A DNA stretch of 64,000 nucleotides from Fervidobacterium pennivorans (GTDB lineage Bacteria > Thermotogota > Thermotogae > Thermotogales > Fervidobacteriaceae). Positions 7,803 to 16,142 of the stretch are shown piece after piece (within the stretch, counting starts at the first letter, position 1; every line of letters begins with the position of its first letter). The translations under genes were made by a program, and so were the position numbers. A model generated the notes under the pieces. The model saw only the letters and a program-made list of their open reading frames with translations, ran no database searches and was not told where the DNA came from. The stretch is from assembly GCF_001644665.1 (NCBI RefSeq), contig NZ_CP011393.1, positions 828,001 to 892,000 on the forward strand. Reading direction: 5' to 3'.

Positions 7803-9167
7803 TTATAGCACATACACTATATAAACCGCTATGCTGGTGGTAAATAAAGTCACTAGTGCAACAAAGAGCGTTTCTCTGACAAATATTTTGTTGTTCATTT
7901 CTATTCCATACAATTTCAGTATCCTGGACCACATAACACCTGCTAATGCACCTATCAATGTTATATTTCCACCGATGTTCGAACCCACAACTAAACTCAT
8001 GGCATAGTTTATTGGCTTTTTATAAAACGCTTGAGCAAAGAATATTGTCATAGGTTGGTTTATCATAACATTTGCAGCAAAGGCTGTGACAAAAGTTGTG
8101 ATAATCGTTCTAATTAATTCGCTTTGAAAGTTAAAGAGCGAACCAACGTACTTTGTTATGCCAAACCTTGTAAAAATATGAACAAATACAAAGAAAATCA
8201 ACACCATTGGTAACATTTTCCAAGGAACTCTTTTCATCGTATCAAACAAAAACGTTAGATTATAGTCAAACCTTCCAATTTCGACAACGATTTCATCCCT
8301 TTCAGAAAGCACATCCGAAAAAGCGGCGTTCAGCATAAGATATATACCAGAAAATATCAAAATCGACTTCCAAAGCTGCAGACCTATCAAATCTCCAATG
8401 GCTATGGTGATAAAGAATAATACAAAAAAACCACTCGATAGAAAAGCATATCGCGTGTTTTTAATGAAACTTTGAAGTTCTACTTTACTATTTTTGCTAT
8501 TGAAGTCAATATTGAGCTTTTCTGGTAACACGTTTCTATACTTGAGATAGAAACCAAAAAATGAAGTAAGTATTGCTACAATTGTTGGAAAGAACATCAA
8601 CTTTGCGTACTCGATAAAGTTGAGCGAATAAGCTTGTGCTACTACAACATTAGTTGGGTTTCCGATGTAAAAAAACATACTCCAAGTATTCGAAGTAAAG
8701 AAAACAGCTATCAAATAAGGTACAGGGTTTATGTTTGCATATTGACTTATGTAAACTATGATAGGTGTCAATGTCAAGGTTACAATATCATTCGAGGTAA
8801 ATACAGTAAGGATACCTGCAAGAAGAACAAGATTTATAAACAGCTTTTTTCCATTCTTCGAAACGCTCGCAAATTTATAAGCGATGAGCTTAAGCACACC
8901 TGAGGCATCAAGTGAACCACATATGTAAGCGGAACCAAAGAAAATAATAAGTATCTGCCACGGGACTATATTCATTTGCGGCATTATAGCAGATTTTATC
9001 GTCGTAAGAGACGCTATCCCTGAAGCCAGCAACAATCCAAGCACGCCCAATGAAACCCTTGCGTAATCTAATACAACTTTTTTGTTTTTTATCACAAGCT
9101 CCGGTTCCTTAATAACAAGGTAAACTGTAGCAAAGAACAAATGGATTGTAATAATCGTAGCTATCAT
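7803..9167 (-). CDS. ArsB/NhaD-type ion transporter (SLC13/IT superfamily)
   Basis: A 454-residue inner-membrane protein with about eleven hydrophobic segments. Two re-entrant loop motifs are visible: F-T-S-N-D-I-V-T-L-T-L-T-P near residue 122 and F-I/Y-G-N-P-T-N-V near residue 165, with a second half A-A-N-V-M-I-N-Q-P-M-T and V-V-G-S-N-I-G-G-N-I-T near residue 400. These are the hallmarks of ArsB/NhaD permeases, which export arsenite or exchange sodium for protons, or carry anions. The substrate cannot be chosen; no arsenic genes are nearby. ATG at 9167 follows AGGTGG. It lies 26 bases after sufB and 69 bases before the STAS gene. Confidence 0.78.
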   Translation of the reverse strand: MIATIITIHLFFATVYLVIKEPELVIKNKKVVLDYARVSLGVLGLLLASGIASLTTIKSAIMPQMNIVPWQILIIFFGSAYICGSLDASGVLKLIAYKFASVSKNGKKLFINLVLLAGILTVFTSNDIVTLTLTPIIVYISQYANINPVPYLIAVFFTSNTWSMFFYIGNPTNVVVAQAYSLNFIEYAKLMFFPTIVAILTSFFGFYLKYRNVLPEKLNIDFNSKNSKVELQSFIKNTRYAFLSSGFFVLFFITIAIGDLIGLQLWKSILIFSGIYLMLNAAFSDVLSERDEIVVEIGRFDYNLTFLFDTMKRVPWKMLPMVLIFFVFVHIFTRFGITKYVGSLFNFQSELIRTIITTFVTAFAANVMINQPMTIFFAQAFYKKPINYAMSLVVGSNIGGNITLIGALAGVMWSRILKLYGIEMNNKIFVRETLFVALVTLFTTSIAVYIVYVL

Positions 9168-9193
9168 TCAAACCACCTGTCGTAGAGAAAAAA

Positions 9194-10141
9194 TTACATA
9201 AGGAGTCCTTTGATTATCAATTCAGTTGCCTCTTCTTCTGTTAATCCTTTAGCCATGAGAGTTTCTAATTGCTTTTCACTTACACGTCCTATCGAAGCTT
9301 CGTGGGTTAACTCTGCAAGGTCGTTTGTGATTTTCAAAATAGGTGTGGTTGCTACTATGACTTTTTCTCCCTTTGTGATTTCCTCACATGAAATATGGGC
9401 TCTTGAATAAGGTGCATTACCATACGCTTCGTTCAAAACATTAACCTTACTTTCGTCAAGTCCAACGACGATCGTTTTGGCTAGCCCCCTCGCCTTTTCT
9501 CCATTGAGATGAATTATTTCATTTATATCAACCTCATCGTTCTTCGAAGCTTTTACCTTACTAACAAGTTCACCTACGGCATTTTCTCTCAAAGTTAGGT
9601 TCATCTTAACTTCCAACTTTCCAACCCTGGTTTTTGTGAGGTGAAAAGTGTTTCTATAAACTCCTCCATTTTCGACTACCGCATTGGTTGTGGTTTTCAA
9701 AATTATCGTTCCTGCATCACTATGGTAATGTTCATCATTGTATTCCATAACAGCTCCATCTTCAACAATAACGTTGGACGTTGCTTCGTGTGTAAATTCT
9801 TCGGCTTGCGGGAAAACACAGTGTGCGGTGAATTTGACTTTGGCGTTCCTTTTTACCCTGATATTGAATATAACGCGTTGGTATCCTTTCTTCTCCAGAT
9901 ACCCTGTGCACACATGTACAGGAAAAGGAATTTGAGTGTTTTCCTCAATCTCCATATCAACTTGTACGCCATCTTCTAATGTTGTGGGGGCCAACTTCAA
10001 ACCAGGAACGTTGTTTAAACCTATGACTCTATTGCCACTAATTATGATTGAGGCAATACGCTTATCCATAAAATTAGATGCATCAGTTCCAAGTTTTTCC
10101 GCGGTCTTTACAATAGCTTCAAATTCTCTTTTCACATCCAT
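9194..10141 (-). CDS. sufB: Short SufB/SufD-type Fe-S cluster scaffold protein
   Basis: A 315-residue SufB/SufD-family protein, much shorter than the 420-490 residues of canonical SufB. The right-handed beta-helix region is visible from its alternating hydrophobic pattern, with an S-C-E-E motif near residue 255 that corresponds to the conserved SufB cysteine region (normally C-D). The C-terminal helix motif (L-T-H-E-A-S-I-G-R-V-S, then L-M-A-K-G-L-T-E-E-E-A) is clear. The size and gene order resemble the minimal SufBC pair known in archaea and some anaerobes, which assembles Fe-S clusters on a SufB2C2-like complex. GGGGATG precedes ATG 10141; sufC ends 12 bases upstream. Confidence 0.85.
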   Translation of the reverse strand: MDVKREFEAIVKTAEKLGTDASNFMDKRIASIIISGNRVIGLNNVPGLKLAPTTLEDGVQVDMEIEENTQIPFPVHVCTGYLEKKGYQRVIFNIRVKRNAKVKFTAHCVFPQAEEFTHEATSNVIVEDGAVMEYNDEHYHSDAGTIILKTTTNAVVENGGVYRNTFHLTKTRVGKLEVKMNLTLRENAVGELVSKVKASKNDEVDINEIIHLNGEKARGLAKTIVVGLDESKVNVLNEAYGNAPYSRAHISCEEITKGEKVIVATTPILKITNDLAELTHEASIGRVSEKQLETLMAKGLTEEEATELIIKGLLM

Positions 10142-10153
10142 AATTTCATCCCC

Positions 10154-10888
10154 TTACTTTCTAAGTTCGTTAATCTCAGGAATATTCGGATGAGCACATG
10201 TTTCGCAGGTATTACGAAACGCATTCAGGACATCCTCTGTTTTCCCATGCATAAGCACCTTTCCTGCACAAATCAGATATCCATAGTCCGTGTTATAAGC
10301 CATTTCCTCCCTATGGGTTATAATTATTGGAGTCCCACCGTACTGAGCAATGTAGTTCACTACATCGTTGATTATGCTCAAACTCATCAAATCAATGCCT
10401 GAATCTGGCTCATCAAGAATCGCATACTTTGGTTTCAAAAGAATTATGGAAGCAAGTTCTACACGTTTCCTTTCCCCACCACTGAGAGTTTTATCAACAA
10501 ACCTCTTCAGATAAAGATTTGGATTAAGGCCTACAAATTCCATAGCTTCAGCTACTTCACTCTTTTGAACCGACAATTTCCCTCCGAGTGTCAAGTAGTT
10601 TTCGATAGTCATTCCTTCGAATCTTGCGGGCTCTTGCCACATCAATGTAATTCCCAGTTTTGCTCTGTCTGTTACTGGTAAATCTGTAATGTCCTTTCCA
10701 TTAAGTAAAATCTTTCCTTTGTAAGGCTTGTAGGAACTCAGCCCCATTATGACGTAACCAATAGTACTCTTACCTGCACCGTTAGTTCCTATTACCGCAT
10801 ATTTGTAGCCAGGTAAAAACTTCATACTCACATCGCTTAATATCTCTTTCTCATTTGTTTTGTATGATACATCAACCAACTCCAACAT
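10154..10888 (-). CDS. sufC: SufC ATPase of the Fe-S assembly system
   Basis: A 244-residue ABC-type ATPase without membrane segments. Walker A G-T-N-G-A-G-K-S-T lies near residue 37, the signature L-S-G-G-E-R-K-R near 140, Walker B Y-A-I-L-D-E-P-D-S-G-I-D near 160, and the switch His in I-I-I-T-H-R-E-E near 195. The G-I-D form after Walker B is typical of SufC. It powers cluster assembly on SufB. ATG at 10888 follows GAGGTG with 6 bases between; GTG at 10897 overlaps that site. No sufS, sufD or sufU lies in this window. Confidence 0.9.
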   Translation of the reverse strand: MLELVDVSYKTNEKEILSDVSMKFLPGYKYAVIGTNGAGKSTIGYVIMGLSSYKPYKGKILLNGKDITDLPVTDRAKLGITLMWQEPARFEGMTIENYLTLGGKLSVQKSEVAEAMEFVGLNPNLYLKRFVDKTLSGGERKRVELASIILLKPKYAILDEPDSGIDLMSLSIINDVVNYIAQYGGTPIIITHREEMAYNTDYGYLICAGKVLMHGKTEDVLNAFRNTCETCAHPNIPEINELRK

Positions 10889-10914
10889 CTTTTTCACCTC
10901 GTTTGAATTTTCTA

Positions 10915-11646
10915 TTATTCTACCTTAATTATTTTACAATCCATTAGTTCGGCTAAAATGGGCATGTAATCCACCTTTTGACACAATTCTAAATCTTTGT
11001 CAAAACCTAACTGAGAAAGTTTTTTCGCGTGTTCACCTGAGAAATCGGGTTTTTTAAGAGCATCCCATAGTTTCATCGCTATCTTAGAACTGTCAGACAG
11101 ATAATGGACACGCTCCTTGATAAGTTTTGAGATAATCGCTCCTGCAACTTGTGTATCTTCGTAAGAAATCTCACCGTTGTTGCCTGCACATACAATAACA
11201 ATGTTTGTTGAAGAATCATAACCGGCTAATTCACGTACAACAGTAGTTAAATTTAGAAAAGATGCTATTAAAACTCTCTCAGCTAAATTCGAGGCATGGA
11301 TTATGGCGTTTGTTCCATTACTTGTGGTAAGAACAATGGTTTTGTCCCTAACAACTGCCTCAGTGTACTCTGTAGGTGAGTTTCCAAGTTGAAAGCCCTC
11401 TATTTTTTCCCCGCCACGCTCACCAGCAATTATATATTCTGGATGCCGATGTTTCAAATCCAGAGCTTGTTCAACGGTTGAAACCGGTATAATACTTTTT
11501 GCACCATTTGACAGTGCTGTAATTACAGTAGATGTTGCACGCAGTACATCAATAACAACGGAAACGTTGAATTGTTTCACAAATAACTCACGCTGCTCAA
11601 TTATCCATTCTTGAGCTTCTCTGGGACTTAGGAATGTATATATCAA
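10915..11646 (-). CDS. comB: 2-phosphosulfolactate phosphatase family protein
   Basis: A 243-residue ComB family protein. Recognisable blocks are V-V-I-D-V-L-R-A-T-S-T-V near residue 30, I-A-G-E-R-G-G near 72, G-F-Q-L-G-N-S-P near 83, T-T-S-N-G-T near 107 and V-C-A-G-N-N-G near 150, which match the magnesium-dependent phosphatase that makes sulfolactate in coenzyme M synthesis. No other coenzyme M gene is present, so the natural substrate here is unclear. TTG at 11646 follows GAGGTG, which itself lies in the right arm of a perfect 11-bp palindrome. It precedes sufC by 26 bases. Confidence 0.85.
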   Translation of the reverse strand: MIYTFLSPREAQEWIIEQRELFVKQFNVSVVIDVLRATSTVITALSNGAKSIIPVSTVEQALDLKHRHPEYIIAGERGGEKIEGFQLGNSPTEYTEAVVRDKTIVLTTSNGTNAIIHASNLAERVLIASFLNLTTVVRELAGYDSSTNIVIVCAGNNGEISYEDTQVAGAIISKLIKERVHYLSDSSKIAMKLWDALKKPDFSGEHAKKLSQLGFDKDLELCQKVDYMPILAELMDCKIIKVE

Positions 11647-11651
11647 AAAAA

Positions 11652-11685
11652 TCACCTCAGAGATAATTATACTCCTCTGAGGTGA
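11652..11685 (-). promoter_or_regulatory. Palindrome overlapping the comB -10 box and ribosome binding site
   Basis: TCACCTCAGAG (11652-11662) is repeated in inverse as CTCTGAGGTGA (11675-11685) with a 12-base centre. On the minus strand the centre contains TATAAT, a possible -10, and the downstream arm contains the GAGGTG ribosome binding site of comB, followed by seven T. It could act as an operator, as an mRNA hairpin hiding the ribosome binding site, or as a terminator of the upstream gene. Confidence 0.55.
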
Positions 11686-11725
11686 GATTAAGTGAAAAAT
11701 GTATTGTATCAATTAATCTAAAAAA

Positions 11726-14389
11726 TTAACTTTTCGTAAACTTCGACCTTTCACGTAAAATCTTGGCAAAATCATCAACTGGTATTGGCTTTCCAAAGTA
11801 ATATCCCTGGAATAGCCTGTAACCAATCATTGATAATATTTCCAGTTGTTTTTCATTCTCCACACCTTCTGGTATTGCATCCAAATTAAATGACCTCGCT
11901 ATATTATAAATCGCTTCAAGTATCTTTATTGACCGCGAGTCTTCTGGCATTCGTGATACAAAAGACCTGTCTACTTTTATTTTCTTCAACGGTAAAAGCG
12001 TTAAGTAGGAAAGTGATGAGTACCCTGTTCCAAAATCATCTATACAAATCTGACAACCGAAATTCAACAGTTTTTCTATGTTGTCCTTAACTACCTGGTT
12101 CATTTCTATAAAAATGTTCTCTGTGAACTCAAGTACTATTTTTCTTGGATCAATCTCATGAGCAGAAATAATGTCAATAAAGCGGTCAGCCATATTTGGG
12201 TATCTCAGTTGCACAGGACTCACATTCACATCGACAAAACCTATAGAAGTATCGTTATCAACTATGAATTCGCACACTTGTCTGAGCACTTCTTCACCAA
12301 CGGTTATTATCATCCCATTTTCCTCTATGACCCTTATAAAATCCAGTGGCGGAACCACGGAGCCATCTTTCTTTACCCAACGCAGTAAGGCTTCTGCTCC
12401 AACCACTTCTGAATATGAGTTACATATAGGCTGTAAGAAAATCTTTAATTCCCCGTTGTAGACAGCTTCTTTCAGTGCCCTTTCTCTGGCTGCTAATTCT
12501 TGCAGTTCGTTATCAATAAGAGCGCTGTAGAAAACCACTCCATCTCTCGATGTTTTCGCACGTGCAAGTGCCAAGTTGAGTTTTCTTAATACGTCCTCTG
12601 TAGTGTCCATTGAAGCGAAGATATGTATACCGGTTGAAAATCTTATGTCTAGAATTTCTCCATTGATGTTGTAGAACTTCCTAAGTTCCGATTCAATCTT
12701 CCCTACGATGCTTGACACTGTTTCTTTTGCTTGCCTGTAGTCTTTCCCCACTTTTTCAAGCAAAATCCAAAATTCATCCGCGTATGGCCTAGCTATGGTA
12801 TCACCTTCGCGAAGTACACTCTTTAATCTCTTTGAAATTTCTCTTAGTAATTCATCACCGAAGCTATGTCCCCTGGTACTATTAAACAAAGAGAACTCTC
12901 TAATATCAATTGCAATAACAGCGTTGTAGTCATCTATAGAAGAAAACTCAATTGTGGAGCTCAGTTTTCTTATGAAGTACTGCCTTGTGTAAAGTCCTGT
13001 AAGTGGGTCTTTTTGTAGAATGTTCCTAACGACGTTCATTGCCTCCCTTTCTGCTGTTACGTCTGTATATATAGCATATATAAGTGCCTCTTCACCGGTA
13101 TCTATTGTGGATACGTTAATTCTAACCTCAATTAATGAGCCATCTTTTCTTTTTCTGGTAGTTTCAACCTTTAATGTTTTTTGTTCAATAGCTAATTTCC
13201 GAAGTTTGTCTGGTTCATATTGCAAATCATTTGGAGCTATCAAGTCGTCTATGTTTTTTCCCAATACCTCTTCTTTCGTATACCCAAACATCGCTAAAAA
13301 TTGCTTGTTGCACTCAATTACCACTCCTTCTTTATTAAGTATCACAGCCCCATCAGGAATATTCTCGAAAAGAGTTTTGAAAAGGGTTTGCACTTTTTCA
13401 ATATCTTTTTTAGAAACCATTTCAGCTGTTACGTCTTTCACAACAACAAGTAACGCTCTGTTTTTATCATCTTCAATGGTGGAAATCTTCAGATATTTGT
13501 TTGCCTCAAAGAGTATTTCTCCACTTTTTTTAATTAAAGCTTGTATTTTTTCCTCCTTTCTCCCAATGATAGCCTTTCCATCTAAATCCAGGAGCTTAGC
13601 CGCTTTATCATTGATATCAAGAACACGTTCACTAAGTTCATCAACCACGATAAATCCGTCATCGGAGTGTTCATATGCATTGTAACGTGCCGAAAGTGAT
13701 AGCTTCCTCCATACCAAATCTACAGCTATAAGATCCAAGAACATCGTTGTATGTGACAATATGAAAGAAAGAAGAGTATAGTTAAAATTCACAAGATATG
13801 CTAAAACCGAGCCAACCATTCCAAAAGCAAATGTAAAACCTGAAAGACGTTTCGTTCTTAAGTCAAGTTTCTTACTTCTGGCTATACAAATAAAGGCTAA
13901 CGTAAACAAAACGATTGCAAAAATAAAATACGTCCAGGGAATGAACCCGCCATGTGGGCGCACTTTCTGTAAACCGTAAAGTTCAGTCTTCACTTCACCC
14001 GACCAAAATAACTTGTGGAATTTGTTGGTAAATGCTAAAATTAGGTAAAGCGTGGGTATAGAGTATGCAAGTAGAGTCATTCGCCTGGATTTTTGAATAC
14101 CTGACAAATCCAAGCTGAAGAACAAGATAGTGACTGGAATGTAGAGTAAAAGTATGTCTTGAAGCTTTTCTAGAAGGATTATATTAGGCACTTCGTATTT
14201 GAAAGATTCAACAGCGCTGAAAAATAAAACATATAAAGCCATCTGAATGACAGCTTTTGAGAGATTGTAAACTCTTCTATCTAATACATATACAAAGTTA
14301 ACAACGGACACCAGCAACCCAGACAACGCCAAAAGTTTGTTCAAAGCCAAGAGAATAAATATCACCTCTTTTGAAAATTGATGAGACAC
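11726..14389 (-). CDS. Membrane-bound 7TM-PAS-PAS-GGDEF-EAL signalling protein
   Basis: An 887-residue protein. The first 215 residues hold seven hydrophobic segments of the histidine-kinase-like 7TM sensor type; two PAS domains follow (about 230-320 and 335-450), then GGDEF (460-620) and EAL (635-880). The GGDEF motif is degenerate (Y-A-D-E-F), so cyclase activity is doubtful. The EAL domain keeps E-A-L-L-R, N-V-S, I-D-D-F-G-T-G-Y-S-S-L, K-x-D and E-G-V-E, so it is likely an active c-di-GMP phosphodiesterase. The start is uncertain: GTG at 14389 has no ribosome binding site, while GAGGTG at about 14368 points to an ATT 6 bases on or a TTG 12 bases on. Confidence 0.85.
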   Translation of the reverse strand: MSHQFSKEVIFILLALNKLLALSGLLVSVVNFVYVLDRRVYNLSKAVIQMALYVLFFSAVESFKYEVPNIILLEKLQDILLLYIPVTILFFSLDLSGIQKSRRMTLLAYSIPTLYLILAFTNKFHKLFWSGEVKTELYGLQKVRPHGGFIPWTYFIFAIVLFTLAFICIARSKKLDLRTKRLSGFTFAFGMVGSVLAYLVNFNYTLLSFILSHTTMFLDLIAVDLVWRKLSLSARYNAYEHSDDGFIVVDELSERVLDINDKAAKLLDLDGKAIIGRKEEKIQALIKKSGEILFEANKYLKISTIEDDKNRALLVVVKDVTAEMVSKKDIEKVQTLFKTLFENIPDGAVILNKEGVVIECNKQFLAMFGYTKEEVLGKNIDDLIAPNDLQYEPDKLRKLAIEQKTLKVETTRKRKDGSLIEVRINVSTIDTGEEALIYAIYTDVTAEREAMNVVRNILQKDPLTGLYTRQYFIRKLSSTIEFSSIDDYNAVIAIDIREFSLFNSTRGHSFGDELLREISKRLKSVLREGDTIARPYADEFWILLEKVGKDYRQAKETVSSIVGKIESELRKFYNINGEILDIRFSTGIHIFASMDTTEDVLRKLNLALARAKTSRDGVVFYSALIDNELQELAARERALKEAVYNGELKIFLQPICNSYSEVVGAEALLRWVKKDGSVVPPLDFIRVIEENGMIITVGEEVLRQVCEFIVDNDTSIGFVDVNVSPVQLRYPNMADRFIDIISAHEIDPRKIVLEFTENIFIEMNQVVKDNIEKLLNFGCQICIDDFGTGYSSLSYLTLLPLKKIKVDRSFVSRMPEDSRSIKILEAIYNIARSFNLDAIPEGVENEKQLEILSMIGYRLFQGYYFGKPIPVDDFAKILRERSKFTKS

Positions 14390-14410
14390 GTTTTGAAACC
14401 ATTTCCAAAA

Positions 14411-14422
14411 ATAATTATATCA
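14411..14422 (-). promoter_or_regulatory. Extended -10 promoter of the GGDEF-EAL gene
   Basis: On the minus strand TGATATAAT (TATAAT at 14419-14414) is an extended -10. A start about 7 bases downstream leaves a short leader before the GAGGTG site of the gene. Confidence 0.5.
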
Positions 14423-14531
14423 TATCTATTCGTGATTATTGCGAAACGAAACAGGAAAAACTACAAAAATTGAATAAAATTCAAATAATCTATTTCTGTT
14501 TTTTCGTAAAATTCCAGGAGGTGCATGATAA

Positions 14532-15653
14532 ATGGGACCTTTAGATATTCACAAGCTTTTACAAGGAAAGTACAGGATAACCACACCATTGGAAGTTACT
14601 GAAGATAACTTAAAATATCTCTATACACCTGGAGTTGCGGAGGTTGCACTCGAATGTGCGAAAAACCCAGAAAATTGTTTTATATACGCCAGGCGGAAAC
14701 ATACAATAGCGGTCGTAAGTGATGGAAGTGCGGTCCTTGGTCTTGGCAACGTAGGTCCTTACGGTGCTTTACCAGTTATGGAAGGAAAAGCTATGCTTTT
14801 TAAGGAATTCGGAAATTTAGATGCGTTCCCAATATGTCTCGGTACTCAAAATGTGGAGGAAATAGTAAACATTGTAAAAGCTCTTGAACCTTCTTTTGGA
14901 GGAATAAATTTAGAAGATATATCTGCTCCAAGATGTTTTGAAATATTGAACCGTCTGGATAATGAAATGACTATTCCCGTGTTTCACGATGACCAACAAG
15001 GAACAGCCGTTGTTGTGGTAGCTGGATTGTTAAATGCTTTGAAATTGGCAGGTAAAAGAATATCTGATGTGAAAATTGTGGTAAATGGTATAGGTGCTGC
15101 TGGCTACAATATAGTAAAACTTCTTCTCGAATTTGGAGCAAAGAATATTTTTGCTTGTGATATCGACGGTTTGTTGAATGAGAAAACATCACTTCATAAA
15201 TACCACCTGGAGATTGCAAGACTTACAAATCCAAGCAACATTTCCGCAACTCTTAGAGAATGTTTGAAGGAAGCTGATGTCTTCATCGGGGTTTCAAAGG
15301 GCAACATCTTAACAGGTGAAGATATTAAGCAAATGGCTGTGAAGCCTATAATATTTGCTCTTGCCAATCCAACACCTGAAATAGCACCTGAAGTCGCTTA
15401 TGAAAACGGAGCATTTATAGTTGCGACAGGTCGGTCAGATTATCCAAACCAAGTAAATAACTTACTGGCATTCCCAGGAATCATGCGTGCAGCTGTGGAA
15501 AAGCAAAGAAAGATAACGCTTTTAACACTTATGAAAGCTGCTGAGATAATTTCAAAAACTATTGAACCTGAAAGAAATATGATTCTTCCTAAAGCAACAG
15601 ATAGAAGATTGCATGAGAGTCTATATTACACATTACTTGAAAGTTTTGAATAG
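14532..15653 (+). CDS. NAD(P)-dependent malic enzyme (oxaloacetate-decarboxylating)
   Basis: A 373-residue short-form malic enzyme that converts malate to pyruvate and CO2 in the cytoplasm. Visible motifs are Y-T-P-G-V-A-E-V near residue 35, V-S-D-G-S-A-V-L-G-L-G-N-V-G near 60, the catalytic lysine in M-E-G-K-A near 85, I-N-L-E-D-I near 128, F-H-D-D-Q-Q-G-T-A near 150 (most relatives have Q-H-G-T-A), and the Rossmann G-I-G-A-A-G-Y-N near 185. CAGGAGG precedes the ATG. It starts a plus-strand run after the divergent GGDEF-EAL gene. Confidence 0.9.
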   Translation: MGPLDIHKLLQGKYRITTPLEVTEDNLKYLYTPGVAEVALECAKNPENCFIYARRKHTIAVVSDGSAVLGLGNVGPYGALPVMEGKAMLFKEFGNLDAFPICLGTQNVEEIVNIVKALEPSFGGINLEDISAPRCFEILNRLDNEMTIPVFHDDQQGTAVVVVAGLLNALKLAGKRISDVKIVVNGIGAAGYNIVKLLLEFGAKNIFACDIDGLLNEKTSLHKYHLEIARLTNPSNISATLRECLKEADVFIGVSKGNILTGEDIKQMAVKPIIFALANPTPEIAPEVAYENGAFIVATGRSDYPNQVNNLLAFPGIMRAAVEKQRKITLLTLMKAAEIISKTIEPERNMILPKATDRRLHESLYYTLLESFE

Positions 15654-15685
15654 ACATGAAAATCTAGATCGGAGGTGAATTCGAT

Positions 15686-16096
15686 TTGACGCAAAAGAAC
15701 CCATTCATCATAGCAATGATTGTTATTTTGGCTTTTTCCTCACTTGCACTCGGAGACACCAGTGTTTCTAAGGTTTTTGTATTCCTGAACACCGAAAATT
15801 TCATCGGGGTCGAGTTCAGAACGTGGAATGATTCCTATTCTTATTTTTTCGCCGATATAGGGGTTAGCTACTTATCAATTGGTTTTAGACTGTCTTCTAA
15901 GCATACACAAGGGTTGTATCTATCGCCAAGTATTTATTTACCTTACAATTCAAGTTTAAATCTATGTCTATCAGTAGGTTACAATTTCAGAATAGCTGGT
16001 ATAAATAACATAATTTTTTCACTTGAAGCTGGTGGAAAAGAGTTACTTGATAAACCTAAAAGCTTTGTCAATTTTGCAATTTATCTGCCTTTCTAA
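15686..16096 (+). CDS. Small exported protein, possibly a beta-barrel
   Basis: A 136-residue protein beginning at TTG with GGAGGTG upstream. A cleavable signal peptide is likely: N-P-F-I-I-A-M-I-V-I-L-A-F-S-S-L-A-L-G, with cleavage after L-A-L-G. The mature part alternates polar and aromatic residues in strand-like runs and ends in a phenylalanine (Y-L-P-F), a pattern seen in outer-membrane barrel proteins. I do not recognise a family. A protein of similar size and pattern is encoded at 48424-48804. Confidence 0.7.
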   Translation: MTQKNPFIIAMIVILAFSSLALGDTSVSKVFVFLNTENFIGVEFRTWNDSYSYFFADIGVSYLSIGFRLSSKHTQGLYLSPSIYLPYNSSLNLCLSVGYNFRIAGINNIIFSLEAGGKELLDKPKSFVNFAIYLPF

Positions 16097-16142
16097 GATG
16101 AATAAAGATGAATAACCTTTGAAAACTAGGGGGGATTTGAAT

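Noticed and set aside
13020-13685. 221-codon open frame on the plus strand
   Set aside because: It lies antisense inside the GGDEF-EAL gene, is very rich in serine and phenylalanine, and has no ribosome binding site; it is a shadow of the real frame.
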